DNA of 6,538 nt from Candidatus Binatia bacterium (GTDB taxonomy: Bacteria; Desulfobacterota_B; Binatia; UBA9968). The stretch is from NCBI GenBank assembly GCA_025922795.1, contig JAICHC010000169.1:1-6538 (forward strand). The letters are read 5' to 3'. A model generated the notes under the pieces. That model was not told where the DNA came from. It did not search any database and saw only the letters and a list, made by a program, of their open reading frames with translations. The position numbers and the translations under genes were made by a program. How positions within the stretch are numbered: the stretch's first letter is position 1; each line of letters starts with the position of its first letter. Shown here piece after piece: positions 1-4,924 of the stretch.

Positions 1-239
1 TAAATAAAGGACTCATAAGTAAGATGGCAAACCCAGTGACGATTCCGCCCGGCCGCGCCAAGCTGGCAACAAGTCCCGTTTCAACGGGATCGCCACTAAC
101 CCGCTACTATAGGAATTGTCTTCGTCCCGTGCTTGGCCGCTAAAGTTCCCGGGGTCGTCACGTAAACGATAACGTCAACCTTGAGACCAACAAGTTCCGC
201 GACGCGACTAAGGTTCCCTAGGTTCGTCACCACGGCCGA
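1..239 (-). pseudogene. Decayed fragment of an ABC-transporter substrate-binding protein (ABC_sub_bind family)
   Basis: Translating the minus strand by hand gives two blocks typical of the ABC_sub_bind (PF04392) family. The block at about 239-99 reads AELVGLKVDVIV, then TPGTLAAKHGTKTIPIV, and ends at a TAG at 98-96. The block at about 94-2 is in another frame and reads GDPVETGLVASLARPGG followed by IVTGF. In intact family members these blocks are contiguous (…IPIVFA..GDPVETGLVASLARPGGNVTG…), so a stop and a frameshift separate them here. The N-terminal signal peptide region is not recognisable upstream of about 239, and the C-terminal part would lie beyond the left edge. Intact proteins are about 320-330 residues and act as periplasmic solute receptors; only about 75 residues remain visible here. 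The fragment points away from the peroxiredoxin operon and shares no transcript with it. The family call is strong. Non-functionality is inferred from the lesion and the missing N-terminus. Confidence 0.78.
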
Positions 240-300
240 GAAGCGCGTCTCCGCCAACGGTGAGTAGAGTTTTTCACCCTATCTGATTCGTAAGCCGACA

Positions 301-328
301 TTGAATTCGGGCACTCAGCCTTTATACT
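301..328 (+). promoter_or_regulatory. Candidate sigma70 promoter of the peroxiredoxin-glutaredoxin operon
   Basis: TTGAAT at 301-306 (4 of 6 matches to the -35 consensus) and TATACT at 323-328 (5 of 6 to the -10 consensus) are 16 bp apart. Transcription would begin near 335, about 55 bases upstream of the chosen ATG. This is the best promoter-like pair in the gene-free stretch between the pseudogene remnant and the peroxiredoxin. The call rests on consensus matching only. Confidence 0.5.
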
Positions 329-334
329 AAAACT

Positions 335-370
335 TTGAGCGTTCACACTTGGGCGCTCAATTCTTATTTT
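335..370 (+). promoter_or_regulatory. Leader inverted repeat followed by a T-rich tract (attenuator-like or operator)
   Basis: TTGAGCG at 335-341 and CGCTCAA at 354-360 form a perfect 7-bp inverted repeat around a 12-nt loop, followed at once by TTCTTATTTT (361-370). The left arm begins at the predicted transcription start. In RNA this would be a terminator-like hairpin in the 5' leader of the peroxiredoxin operon; in DNA the repeat could instead be a repressor or activator site. The stem is short and the T tract is interrupted, so a strong constitutive terminator is unlikely. No upstream plus-strand gene exists for it to terminate. Confidence 0.45.
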
Positions 371-377
371 AGGGGGG
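371..377 (+). promoter_or_regulatory. Ribosome-binding site deciding the peroxiredoxin start
   Basis: AGGGGGG lies 11 bases before the ATG at 389 and is the only Shine-Dalgarno-like purine run near the start of the gene. It favours ATG 389 over the upstream in-frame TTG at 335. That TTG lies inside the leader inverted repeat and would add 18 residues without homology to peroxiredoxins. Confidence 0.55.
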
Positions 378-388
378 AAAAAATCATC

Positions 389-859
389 ATGATTGAAGTC
401 GGTAAAGAAGCGCCGGACTTCGAACTGGCGAGCCATCTGGGCGGAACCAAATTCACACTGAAGCAGTTCAGGGGGCAGAAAAACGTTATGTTGGTGTTCT
501 ATCCGTTGGATTGGACACCCACCTGAACCCGTGAAATTCCTGGTCTTGAGGCTCTCAAGGATGAGTTCAAGGCCTGTTACACCCAAGTTATGGGTGTAAG
601 TATTGACAGCAGATTCTCTCATGACAACTGGGCGAAATCGTGCGGCGGCGTTTCTTTTCCGCTCTTGCAGGATTTTCATCCCAAAGGGGAGATGGCAACT
701 AAATACGGCGTCTATCTGGAAGATAAGGGAATAACAGACCGAGCGACCGTCATTATCGATAAACAAGGGATTGTTCGTTACGCGGTTTCGGTGACACCCG
801 CTGGCGAACGCAATCCCAAGGAACTCTTGGCCGAAGCCCAAAAGGTCAACAAAGGGTAA
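389..859 (+). CDS. prxU: Selenocysteine-containing peroxiredoxin (AhpE/BCP-like), with UGA read through as Sec46
   Basis: This is a thioredoxin-fold peroxidase that reduces H2O2 or organic hydroperoxides, probably in the cytosol since no signal peptide is visible. From ATG 389 the frame stays open to TAA 857-859 except for one TGA at 524-526. The product would be 156 residues, the normal size for one-domain AhpE/BCP peroxiredoxins. The N-terminus reads VGKEAPDFEL, then VMLVFYPLDWTPT-U-TREIPGLEAL. The TGA falls exactly where the family has its peroxidatic cysteine (PxxTxxC motif; Thr43 and Arg-containing regions are present). Downstream, FPLLQDFHPKG, YGVYLEDKGITDRAT and IIDKQGIVRY are typical of AhpE-like proteins, so selection has clearly acted beyond the TGA. 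There is no cysteine at Sec+5, unlike many BCPs; the other cysteines are Cys63 and Cys85. The start was chosen by the purine-rich site at 371-377 and family length. A glutaredoxin gene follows after 1 bp. A Cys-to-stop mutation is the alternative, but the position, the hairpin after the TGA and the intact downstream frame argue for Sec. The symbol follows the name used for known Sec-peroxiredoxins. Confidence 0.9.
524..526 (+). other. In-frame UGA selenocysteine codon at the peroxidatic position
   Basis: The codon lies between Thr45 (ACC) and Thr47 (ACC) in the context TPT-U-TRE. In Cys homologues the aligned residue attacks the peroxide. Both flanks are in the same frame, with no other stop from 389 to 856. 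Decoding needs SelA/SelB, tRNA-Sec and selenophosphate synthetase encoded elsewhere; none of these lies in the window. Confidence 0.88.
542..574 (+). promoter_or_regulatory. Bacterial SECIS-like hairpin behind the UGA
   Basis: Two folds compete. Fold A pairs CTTGAG (545-550) with CTCAAG (554-559): a perfect 6-bp stem capped by the triloop GCT, whose first base G551 lies 25 nt after the UGA. Fold B pairs 542-549 with 567-574 (8 bp, one G-U). Its large loop begins with GG at 550-551 and can close further through CTC 552-554 with GAG 563-565. Bacterial SECIS elements are, as known for the class, hairpins roughly 16-37 nt behind the UGA with a short apical loop that has a G in its first two positions; fold A meets this. 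The hairpin lies inside coding sequence, as is normal in bacteria. No energy calculation was done. Confidence 0.65.
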
Positions 860-860
860 T

Positions 861-1100
861 ATGACGCTGGAACTTTACTTCTATAACGAGTGCGGCTTTT
901 CTCAGAGTGTGCTCAACTGCATGACGAACCTTCATTGCGAAGATCAGGTCATCAAGAAAAATATCCAGGAGAACCCGGATTACGAAAGGGAATTGCTCGC
1001 GCTTTGCGGAGCCAAGACCGTGCCCGTGTTAGTCATCGACGGCAGGCCGTTGCGCGGATCGGAGGAGATCAGCCAATTTTTGGTCGGCCAGTTCCTGTAG
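861..1100 (+). CDS. Short glutaredoxin-like protein with a CGFS active site
   Basis: This 79-residue thioredoxin-fold protein probably reduces disulfides or selenenyl-sulfides in the cytosol. The N-terminal strand LELYFYNE leads into C11-G-F-S14 at the start of the first helix. The cis-proline segment is GAKTVP (Pro55), followed by VLVIDGRPLRGSEEISQFL, the usual GSH-binding end of glutaredoxins. Most short bacterial glutaredoxins carry CPYC or CPxC here; CGFS is the signature of monothiol iron-sulfur-type Grx. However, those are about 105 residues or more and have a KGxxxxPxCGFS lead-in, which this protein lacks. Further cysteines are Cys20, Cys26 and Cys49, and any of these could replace the missing second active-site Cys. 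The ATG lies 1 bp after the peroxiredoxin stop, with AAAGGG inside the end of the upstream gene as ribosome-binding site, so the two are almost certainly co-translated. It probably recycles the peroxiredoxin (inference). A role in Fe-S handling is possible but less supported by length and context. Confidence 0.82.
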   Translation: MTLELYFYNECGFSQSVLNCMTNLHCEDQVIKKNIQENPDYERELLALCGAKTVPVLVIDGRPLRGSEEISQFLVGQFL

Positions 1101-1121
1101 CTCATTATGGATTTGTAATGC

Positions 1122-1154
1122 AAGGGCGACGGTCTGTCGTCCCCTTCTTTTTCT
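1122..1154 (+). terminator. Intrinsic terminator of the peroxiredoxin-glutaredoxin operon
   Basis: GGG-CGAC (1124-1130) pairs with GTCG-T-CCC (1136-1143) around the loop GGTCT, leaving T1140 bulged, and CTTTTTCT (1147-1154) follows. The hairpin begins 22 bp behind the glutaredoxin stop and separates this operon from rpmE. Confidence 0.68.
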
Positions 1155-1190
1155 GGTCGTTGAGCGGTGTATTCGGGCCGCGCTCTTGGA

Positions 1191-1219
1191 TTGAAGCGCA
1201 GCGGGGTTTGTGTTATAAA
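1191..1219 (+). promoter_or_regulatory. Candidate sigma70 promoter of rpmE
   Basis: TTGAAG (1191-1196) and TATAAA (1214-1219; 5 of 6 to consensus) are spaced by 17 bp, with transcription starting near 1226 just before the AGGAG of rpmE. A dyad GGGTTT (1204-1209) / AAACCC (1217-1222) overlaps the -10 box and could serve as an operator, or it may be chance. Confidence 0.6.
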
Positions 1220-1240
1220 CCCAACGTTTGAGAGGAGCTT

Positions 1241-1462
1241 ATGAAAACCAGCATCCATCCCGAATATAAGGTCGCCAAGATCACCTGCGCATGCGGCCAC
1301 GTCGTCGAGACGCGTTCCACGGCAGGTAATATCCACGTGGAGATTTGCTCGAACTGCCATCCTTTCTTCACCGGCAAGCAAAAATTCGTTGACTCAGCCG
1401 GTCGGGTAGAAAAATTTAGAAAGAAATACGGCCTGAAAAACCCCGAGTTGACGGAGGGTTGA
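1241..1462 (+). CDS. rpmE: 50S ribosomal protein L31, zinc-binding type
   Basis: L31 is a small protein of the large ribosomal subunit near the central protuberance, bridging to the 30S head. The 73 residues match the usual 66-75. It opens with MKTSIHPEY. The zinc-ligand set is visible as Cys16 and Cys18 (CACGH) and Cys36 and Cys39 ([13 protein letters not shown]); this is the C+ form, which binds zinc and is degraded or replaced by a C- paralogue under zinc limitation in some bacteria. The C-terminal part ([15 protein letters not shown]) is also canonical. The start is fixed by AGGAG at 1233-1237, three bases before the ATG, and by homology. The gene has its own promoter and a strong terminator, so it is expressed largely as a single-gene unit, followed by prfA as in many bacteria. 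Confidence 0.97.
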   Translation: MKTSIHPEYKVAKITCACGHVVETRSTAGNIHVEICSNCHPFFTGKQKFVDSAGRVEKFRKKYGLKNPELTEG

Positions 1463-1498
1463 GGCTGAATGTGAGTCACTAGATTTTTGCGGCACCGG

Positions 1499-1540
1499 AA
1501 GGGCAAAGGGCAGCGATGATCCCTTTGCCCTTTTTTATTT
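1499..1540 (+). terminator. Strong intrinsic terminator behind rpmE
   Basis: GGGCAAAGGG (1501-1510) pairs perfectly with CCCTTTGCCC (1521-1530) around a 10-nt loop. The AA at 1499-1500 extends the stem to 12 bp against TT 1531-1532, and the T tract TTTTTTATTT follows. It lies 34 bp before prfA. I see no convincing promoter in that gap, so prfA transcription may depend on leakage through this hairpin or on a non-obvious promoter. Confidence 0.93.
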
Positions 1541-1574
1541 CCGCTGCGCAACGGGTCTAGATCGCGAGCTTGTC

Positions 1575-2678
1575 ATGCTTGATAAATTAGCCGAAGTGGA
1601 AAAACGCTATATGGAGTTGGAACAAATGATGTCCGATCCCCAGCTCCTCGGCCATCAACGAGAATACTCGAAGTACGCCAAAGAGCGGTCCGAATTGGAG
1701 GAGATCGTCCACTGTTTTCGCGAGTGGCGCAAAGTCGAGCAGGAAATTCAGGATAACCGCCAGTTGCTCGATGAAGCGGACGAAGCGATGCGCGAGTTGG
1801 CGAAGGAAGAGATTATCGCGTTGCGGGAGCGCAAAGAAACGCTGGAGACCCGGCTGAAACTATTGATTCTCCCGAAAGATCCCAATGACGCGAAGAATGT
1901 CATTGTCGAGATCCGTGCCGGCACCGGTGGGGACGAGGCGGCGTTGTTTGCGGCGGAGCTGTTTCGGATGTATAGCCGCTACGCCGAGACGCGCGGTTGG
2001 CGGGTCGAGATGATGAGCTCCAACCCCACGGGATTGGGCGGCTACAAAGAAATTATCATGAGCATCGAGGGGCAGGGCGCCTATTCCCGCCTCAAGTTCG
2101 AGGGCGGCGTGCACCGCGTGCAGCGCGTTCCCGTGACTGAAGGCTCCGGCCGTATTCACACTTCTGCGGTCACTGTTGCCGTTTTGGCGGAAGCCGATGA
2201 GGTTGAAATCGCTATCGACCCGAAAGAAATCCGCATCGACGTATTTCGCTCCTCCGGACCGGGCGGACAGAGCGTCAACACGACCGACTCCGCGGTGCGC
2301 ATCACGCATATTCCGACCGGGATCGTGATCTCCTGCCAAGACGAGAAATCGCAGCACAAAAACCGCGCCAAAGGAATGAAAATCCTGCGCGCCCGCTTGC
2401 TGGAGCGAAAGCAAGAAGAGCAACGCTCCGAGATTGCCGCCACGCGCAAGTTAATGGTGGGCACCGGCGATCGGAGCGAGCGCATTCGCACCTACAACTT
2501 TCCTCAAGGGCGGCTGACCGATCACCGAATCAATTTTACGCTTTATAAGTTGGAACGCGTGATGGAAGGAGAGCTCGACGAAGTCGTCGATGCGCTGATC
2601 ACGCACTACCAAGCTGAAGTGTTAAAGGCGACCGGCTCAGCTGAGCAAAATGGCAAGCCAGGCAATCGAAGCGAGTGA
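1575..2678 (+). CDS. prfA: Peptide chain release factor 1 (RF1)
   Basis: RF1 recognises UAA and UAG in the ribosomal A site and triggers hydrolysis of peptidyl-tRNA. The 367 residues are close to the usual 355-365. The N-terminal domain (about 1-100) is charged and helical, with coiled-coil character. The codon-recognition tripeptide is P186-V187-T188 in [14 protein letters not shown]: the PxT form defines RF1, whereas RF2 has SPF. The catalytic GGQ is Gly230-Gly231-Gln232 in [17 protein letters not shown], followed by [10 protein letters not shown]. Gln232 is the expected methylation target of PrmC encoded next door. The start ATG has only a weak GCGAG upstream. RF1 does not read UGA, so it would not compete at the Sec codon of the peroxiredoxin in this window; RF2 (prfB, not here) would. 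The 3' end overlaps prmC by 29 bp. Confidence 0.97.
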   Translation: MLDKLAEVEKRYMELEQMMSDPQLLGHQREYSKYAKERSELEEIVHCFREWRKVEQEIQDNRQLLDEADEAMRELAKEEIIALRERKETLETRLKLLILPKDPNDAKNVIVEIRAGTGGDEAALFAAELFRMYSRYAETRGWRVEMMSSNPTGLGGYKEIIMSIEGQGAYSRLKFEGGVHRVQRVPVTEGSGRIHTSAVTVAVLAEADEVEIAIDPKEIRIDVFRSSGPGGQSVNTTDSAVRITHIPTGIVISCQDEKSQHKNRAKGMKILRARLLERKQEEQRSEIAATRKLMVGTGDRSERIRTYNFPQGRLTDHRINFTLYKLERVMEGELDEVVDALITHYQAEVLKATGSAEQNGKPGNRSE

Positions 2679-3558
2679 AACGCCTGCCCGGCGGGTTGCG
2701 GAGGTATTGCACCAAGGCGTGCGGCGCCTGCTCGCCGCCGGCATTGAAAACGGCCGGCTCGACGCCGAAGTTTTGCTCGGTCACGTTCTCGGCAACAGCC
2801 GAGAGCAGTTGCTTCTTGCAGCCAACGTACCGATCAGTCACGCTCAGAGAGATGCTTACGACCGGGTTTTAGCCCGGCGTCTCGAGCGCGAGCCGGTATC
2901 CTATATTACCGGAATGCGCGAGTTCTGGTCATTGGATTTTCACGTCACGCGCGCAGTGCTGATTCCGCGCCCCGAGACGGAGCGGCTGGTTGAGGTCGCG
3001 CTGGCGTTGGCGAGTGACCTAGGCGCAGGCAGAACCTTACGGATCGCGGACCTCGGCACGGGCAGCGGCGCGATTGCCGTGGCATTGGCGAAAGAGCTGA
3101 CCGATGCCGAAATTGTCGCTGTCGATTTATCGGCCGATGCCCTCGCCGTTGCGCGGCGAAATGCGGCGCGGCATGGCGTGGCAAACAGAATCAAGTTTGT
3201 CCGGGCCGACCTGTTTGCAGCGATCGGCGTGCGGGCAGCGCTCCACTTGATCGTTTCGAATCCGCCGTACCTTCCCAATGCTGAGATCGCCGGACTCGAA
3301 CCGGAAGTGAGTCGTTGGGAGCCGCGTGGCGCTTTAGCCGGCGGTCCGGACGGCTTGGATTGCTACCGGCGCATCGCCGAGCATGCGTCTAATCGCTTGG
3401 TGAGGAGTGGCGCCCTAGCGCTCGAGATCGGTGCCGGGATGAGCGCAGCGATCACCGGGCTTTTCGAATCCGCCGCTCGCTGGAGCGATGTAAAGACTTA
3501 CAAAGATTACGCCGGCAACGATCGCGTTGTGGCGGCGCGAGCAGCGTCGCGCTGCTGA
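2650..3558 (+). CDS. prmC: Release factor glutamine N5-methyltransferase
   Basis: PrmC (HemK) transfers a methyl group from S-adenosylmethionine to the glutamine of the GGQ motif in RF1 and RF2, improving termination. The 302 residues are slightly longer than the usual 275-290, the excess lying at the N-terminus. An N-terminal helical release-factor-binding domain (about 15-95; [18 protein letters not shown]) precedes the Rossmann methyltransferase domain. SAM motif I is DLGTGSG at 134-140, the acidic loop after the second strand is [10 protein letters not shown], and the catalytic NPPY motif is Asn204-Tyr207. The ATG at 2650 lies inside the end of prfA in another frame, so the two genes overlap by 29 bp and are likely translationally coupled. 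A start slightly downstream is possible, because the first 12 or so residues have no clear family counterpart. Confidence 0.96.
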   Translation: MASQAIEASETPARRVAEVLHQGVRRLLAAGIENGRLDAEVLLGHVLGNSREQLLLAANVPISHAQRDAYDRVLARRLEREPVSYITGMREFWSLDFHVTRAVLIPRPETERLVEVALALASDLGAGRTLRIADLGTGSGAIAVALAKELTDAEIVAVDLSADALAVARRNAARHGVANRIKFVRADLFAAIGVRAALHLIVSNPPYLPNAEIAGLEPEVSRWEPRGALAGGPDGLDCYRRIAEHASNRLVRSGALALEIGAGMSAAITGLFESAARWSDVKTYKDYAGNDRVVAARAASRC

Positions 3559-3582
3559 ACTCGATCCGAGAGAAATTCGCTC

Positions 3583-4851
3583 GTGGATAAGATCATAATT
3601 CAAGGCGGAAAGAGTCTTACGGGAGAAGTCACCGTGAGCGGATCGAAGAACGCCGCCCTGCCCGTGCTGGTTTCATCATTGCTCACCGCCGAGCCGTGCG
3701 CTTACGAGGGCATTCCCCGTTTAGCGGATATACGCACGACGTTGAAGTTGCTCTCAGGTCTCGGCGTCAAAGTCGATCATCGCCGCTGGCTCGAGGGCGC
3801 AGACACTCTGACGCTTCATGCCGACCGCATCGATAAATTCGAGGCACCGTATGACTTGGTCAAAACCATGCGGGCATCTTTCCTGGTGTTGGGTCCGTTG
3901 CTTGCTCGCTTCGGAGAAGCGCGGGTATCTACGCCGGGGGGTTGCGCGATCGGCGCCCGGCCGATCAATCTACATCTCAAGGGTTTGGAAGCGATGGGTG
4001 CGAGCATCGAGCAAACTCACGGTTACATCGAGGCAACCGCGGCCAAGCTTCGCGGCGCCAAAATATATCTCGATCTGCCCTCGGTCGGCGCCACCGAGAA
4101 TCTCATGATGGCCGCGAGCCTGGCCGAAGGTACGACGCTGATTGAAAACGCCGCCAAAGAGCCCGAGATCGAAGATCTCGCCAGGGCGCTTAATGGAATG
4201 GGCGCCCGGGTGAAGGGCGCCGGCAGCGATATTATCCAAATAGACGGTGTGGACACTCTGCGCGGGACTCAGCACAAAATCATTCCGGATCGGATCGAAG
4301 CCGGCAGCTTCGTCATCGCCGCCGCCGTATCCGCCGGCGACGTGCTGATCCGCGGTGCGCGGGCGGATCATCTCGAAGCGTTTCTGATCAAGCTGAAAGA
4401 GGCCGGGGTTATTTTCACGACGGACGACAGCGGTATCCGCGTTCAGCGCAATGGCAAAATCAAAAGCGTCGATATTACGACATTGCCGTATCCAGGCTTT
4501 CCCACCGACCTGCAAGCGCAGATGATGGTGTTGCTGGCCGTGGCCGACGGTGTCAGCGTTGTCACTGAAACAATTTTCGAGAACCGCTTTATGCATGCCC
4601 AGGAACTAGACCGCATGGGCGCTCAGATTCAACTCGAAGGAAACCGCGCGGTGGTGCGCGGCGTGCGCGAGCTGTCCGGCGCGCCGGTTATGGCAAGCGA
4701 TTTGCGCGCCAGCGTCGCGTTAGTGCTAGCCGGGTTAGTAGCCAACGGCACGACGGAAGTCTCACGCGTCTATCACTTGGACCGCGGATACGAGCAGATC
4801 GAAAGAAAGCTGTCATTTCTGGGTGGCCAGATCGTGCGGGTTACAGGATAA
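3583..4851 (+). CDS. murA: UDP-N-acetylglucosamine 1-carboxyvinyltransferase
   Basis: MurA transfers enolpyruvate from PEP to UDP-GlcNAc, the first committed step of peptidoglycan synthesis, in the cytosol. The 422 residues match the usual 417-425. The protein is the two-domain EPT fold. Lys22-Asn23 appear in [10 protein letters not shown], and the catalytic Cys121 sits in the mobile loop [11 protein letters not shown]. This is the Cys form that fosfomycin alkylates, not the Asp form of naturally resistant species. The catalytic Asp309 lies in [11 protein letters not shown], followed by [10 protein letters not shown]. The start is GTG (3583), chosen because translation from it begins exactly like the family ([16 protein letters not shown]). 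The Shine-Dalgarno is weak (GAGAG, 3568-3572). It follows prmC after 24 bp and probably belongs to the same transcript. Confidence 0.97.
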   Translation: MDKIIIQGGKSLTGEVTVSGSKNAALPVLVSSLLTAEPCAYEGIPRLADIRTTLKLLSGLGVKVDHRRWLEGADTLTLHADRIDKFEAPYDLVKTMRASFLVLGPLLARFGEARVSTPGGCAIGARPINLHLKGLEAMGASIEQTHGYIEATAAKLRGAKIYLDLPSVGATENLMMAASLAEGTTLIENAAKEPEIEDLARALNGMGARVKGAGSDIIQIDGVDTLRGTQHKIIPDRIEAGSFVIAAAVSAGDVLIRGARADHLEAFLIKLKEAGVIFTTDDSGIRVQRNGKIKSVDITTLPYPGFPTDLQAQMMVLLAVADGVSVVTETIFENRFMHAQELDRMGAQIQLEGNRAVVRGVRELSGAPVMASDLRASVALVLAGLVANGTTEVSRVYHLDRGYEQIERKLSFLGGQIVRVTG

Positions 4852-4864
4852 CAACCGTTTTAAA

Positions 4865-4888
4865 GTTCAAGGATTCAAGAGTTCAAAG
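4865..4888 (+). repeat. Three tandem 8-nt units in the murA-hisD spacer
   Basis: GTTCAAGG (4865-4872), ATTCAAGA (4873-4880) and GTTCAAAG (4881-4888) are three consecutive 8-nt units sharing TTCAA. They lie in the 73-bp spacer between murA and hisD, which otherwise shows no terminator or convincing promoter. The units run through an open frame, which is why an ORF extension upstream of hisD appears coding. Their role is unknown. Confidence 0.75.
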
Positions 4889-4924
4889 GAATCGGAAATC
4901 CAAAATCACAGTGAGTCTCCCGGC

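Noticed and set aside
135..232. Similar stretches AAGTTCCCGGGGTCGTCAC and AAGGTTCCCTAGGTTCGTCAC as a direct repeat
   Set aside because: They are imperfect and both lie within the decayed coding fragment. With only two copies and no further units, chance similarity is the simpler explanation.
335..388. TTG at 335 as the peroxiredoxin start
   Set aside because: It lies in the leader inverted repeat, has no ribosome-binding site, and adds residues without family similarity. ATG 389 has a purine-rich site and gives the usual length.
524..526. TGA as a real stop, giving two genes or a pseudogene
   Set aside because: No start with a ribosome-binding site suits the second half, whose conserved part begins right after the TGA. 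The single codon replaced is the catalytic Cys, and a SECIS-like hairpin follows.
227..841. Long minus-strand open frame of 204 codons
   Set aside because: It lies antisense to the peroxiredoxin gene, matches no family I recognise, and is compositionally a shadow. Its last codons only graze the ABC_sub_bind remnant in another frame.
1204..1222. GGGTTT/AAACCC hairpin as the terminator of the glutaredoxin operon
   Set aside because: No T tract follows it, and a better hairpin with a T tract lies at 1122-1154. It overlaps a good -10 box instead.
890..1231. 113-codon plus-strand frame over grx and the following spacer
   Set aside because: It overlaps the glutaredoxin in a different frame, runs through the terminator and the rpmE promoter, and has no recognisable domain.
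3970..4596. Minus-strand 208-codon frame antisense to murA, and similar antisense frames over prfA and hisD
   Set aside because: These follow from the codon bias of GC-rich genes on the plus strand. None shows a domain or a ribosome-binding site.
4823..4924. Upstream extension of hisD overlapping murA
   Set aside because: The extra 34 residues translate the TTCAA repeat spacer and the end of murA. HisD proteins normally begin close to the ATG at 4925.
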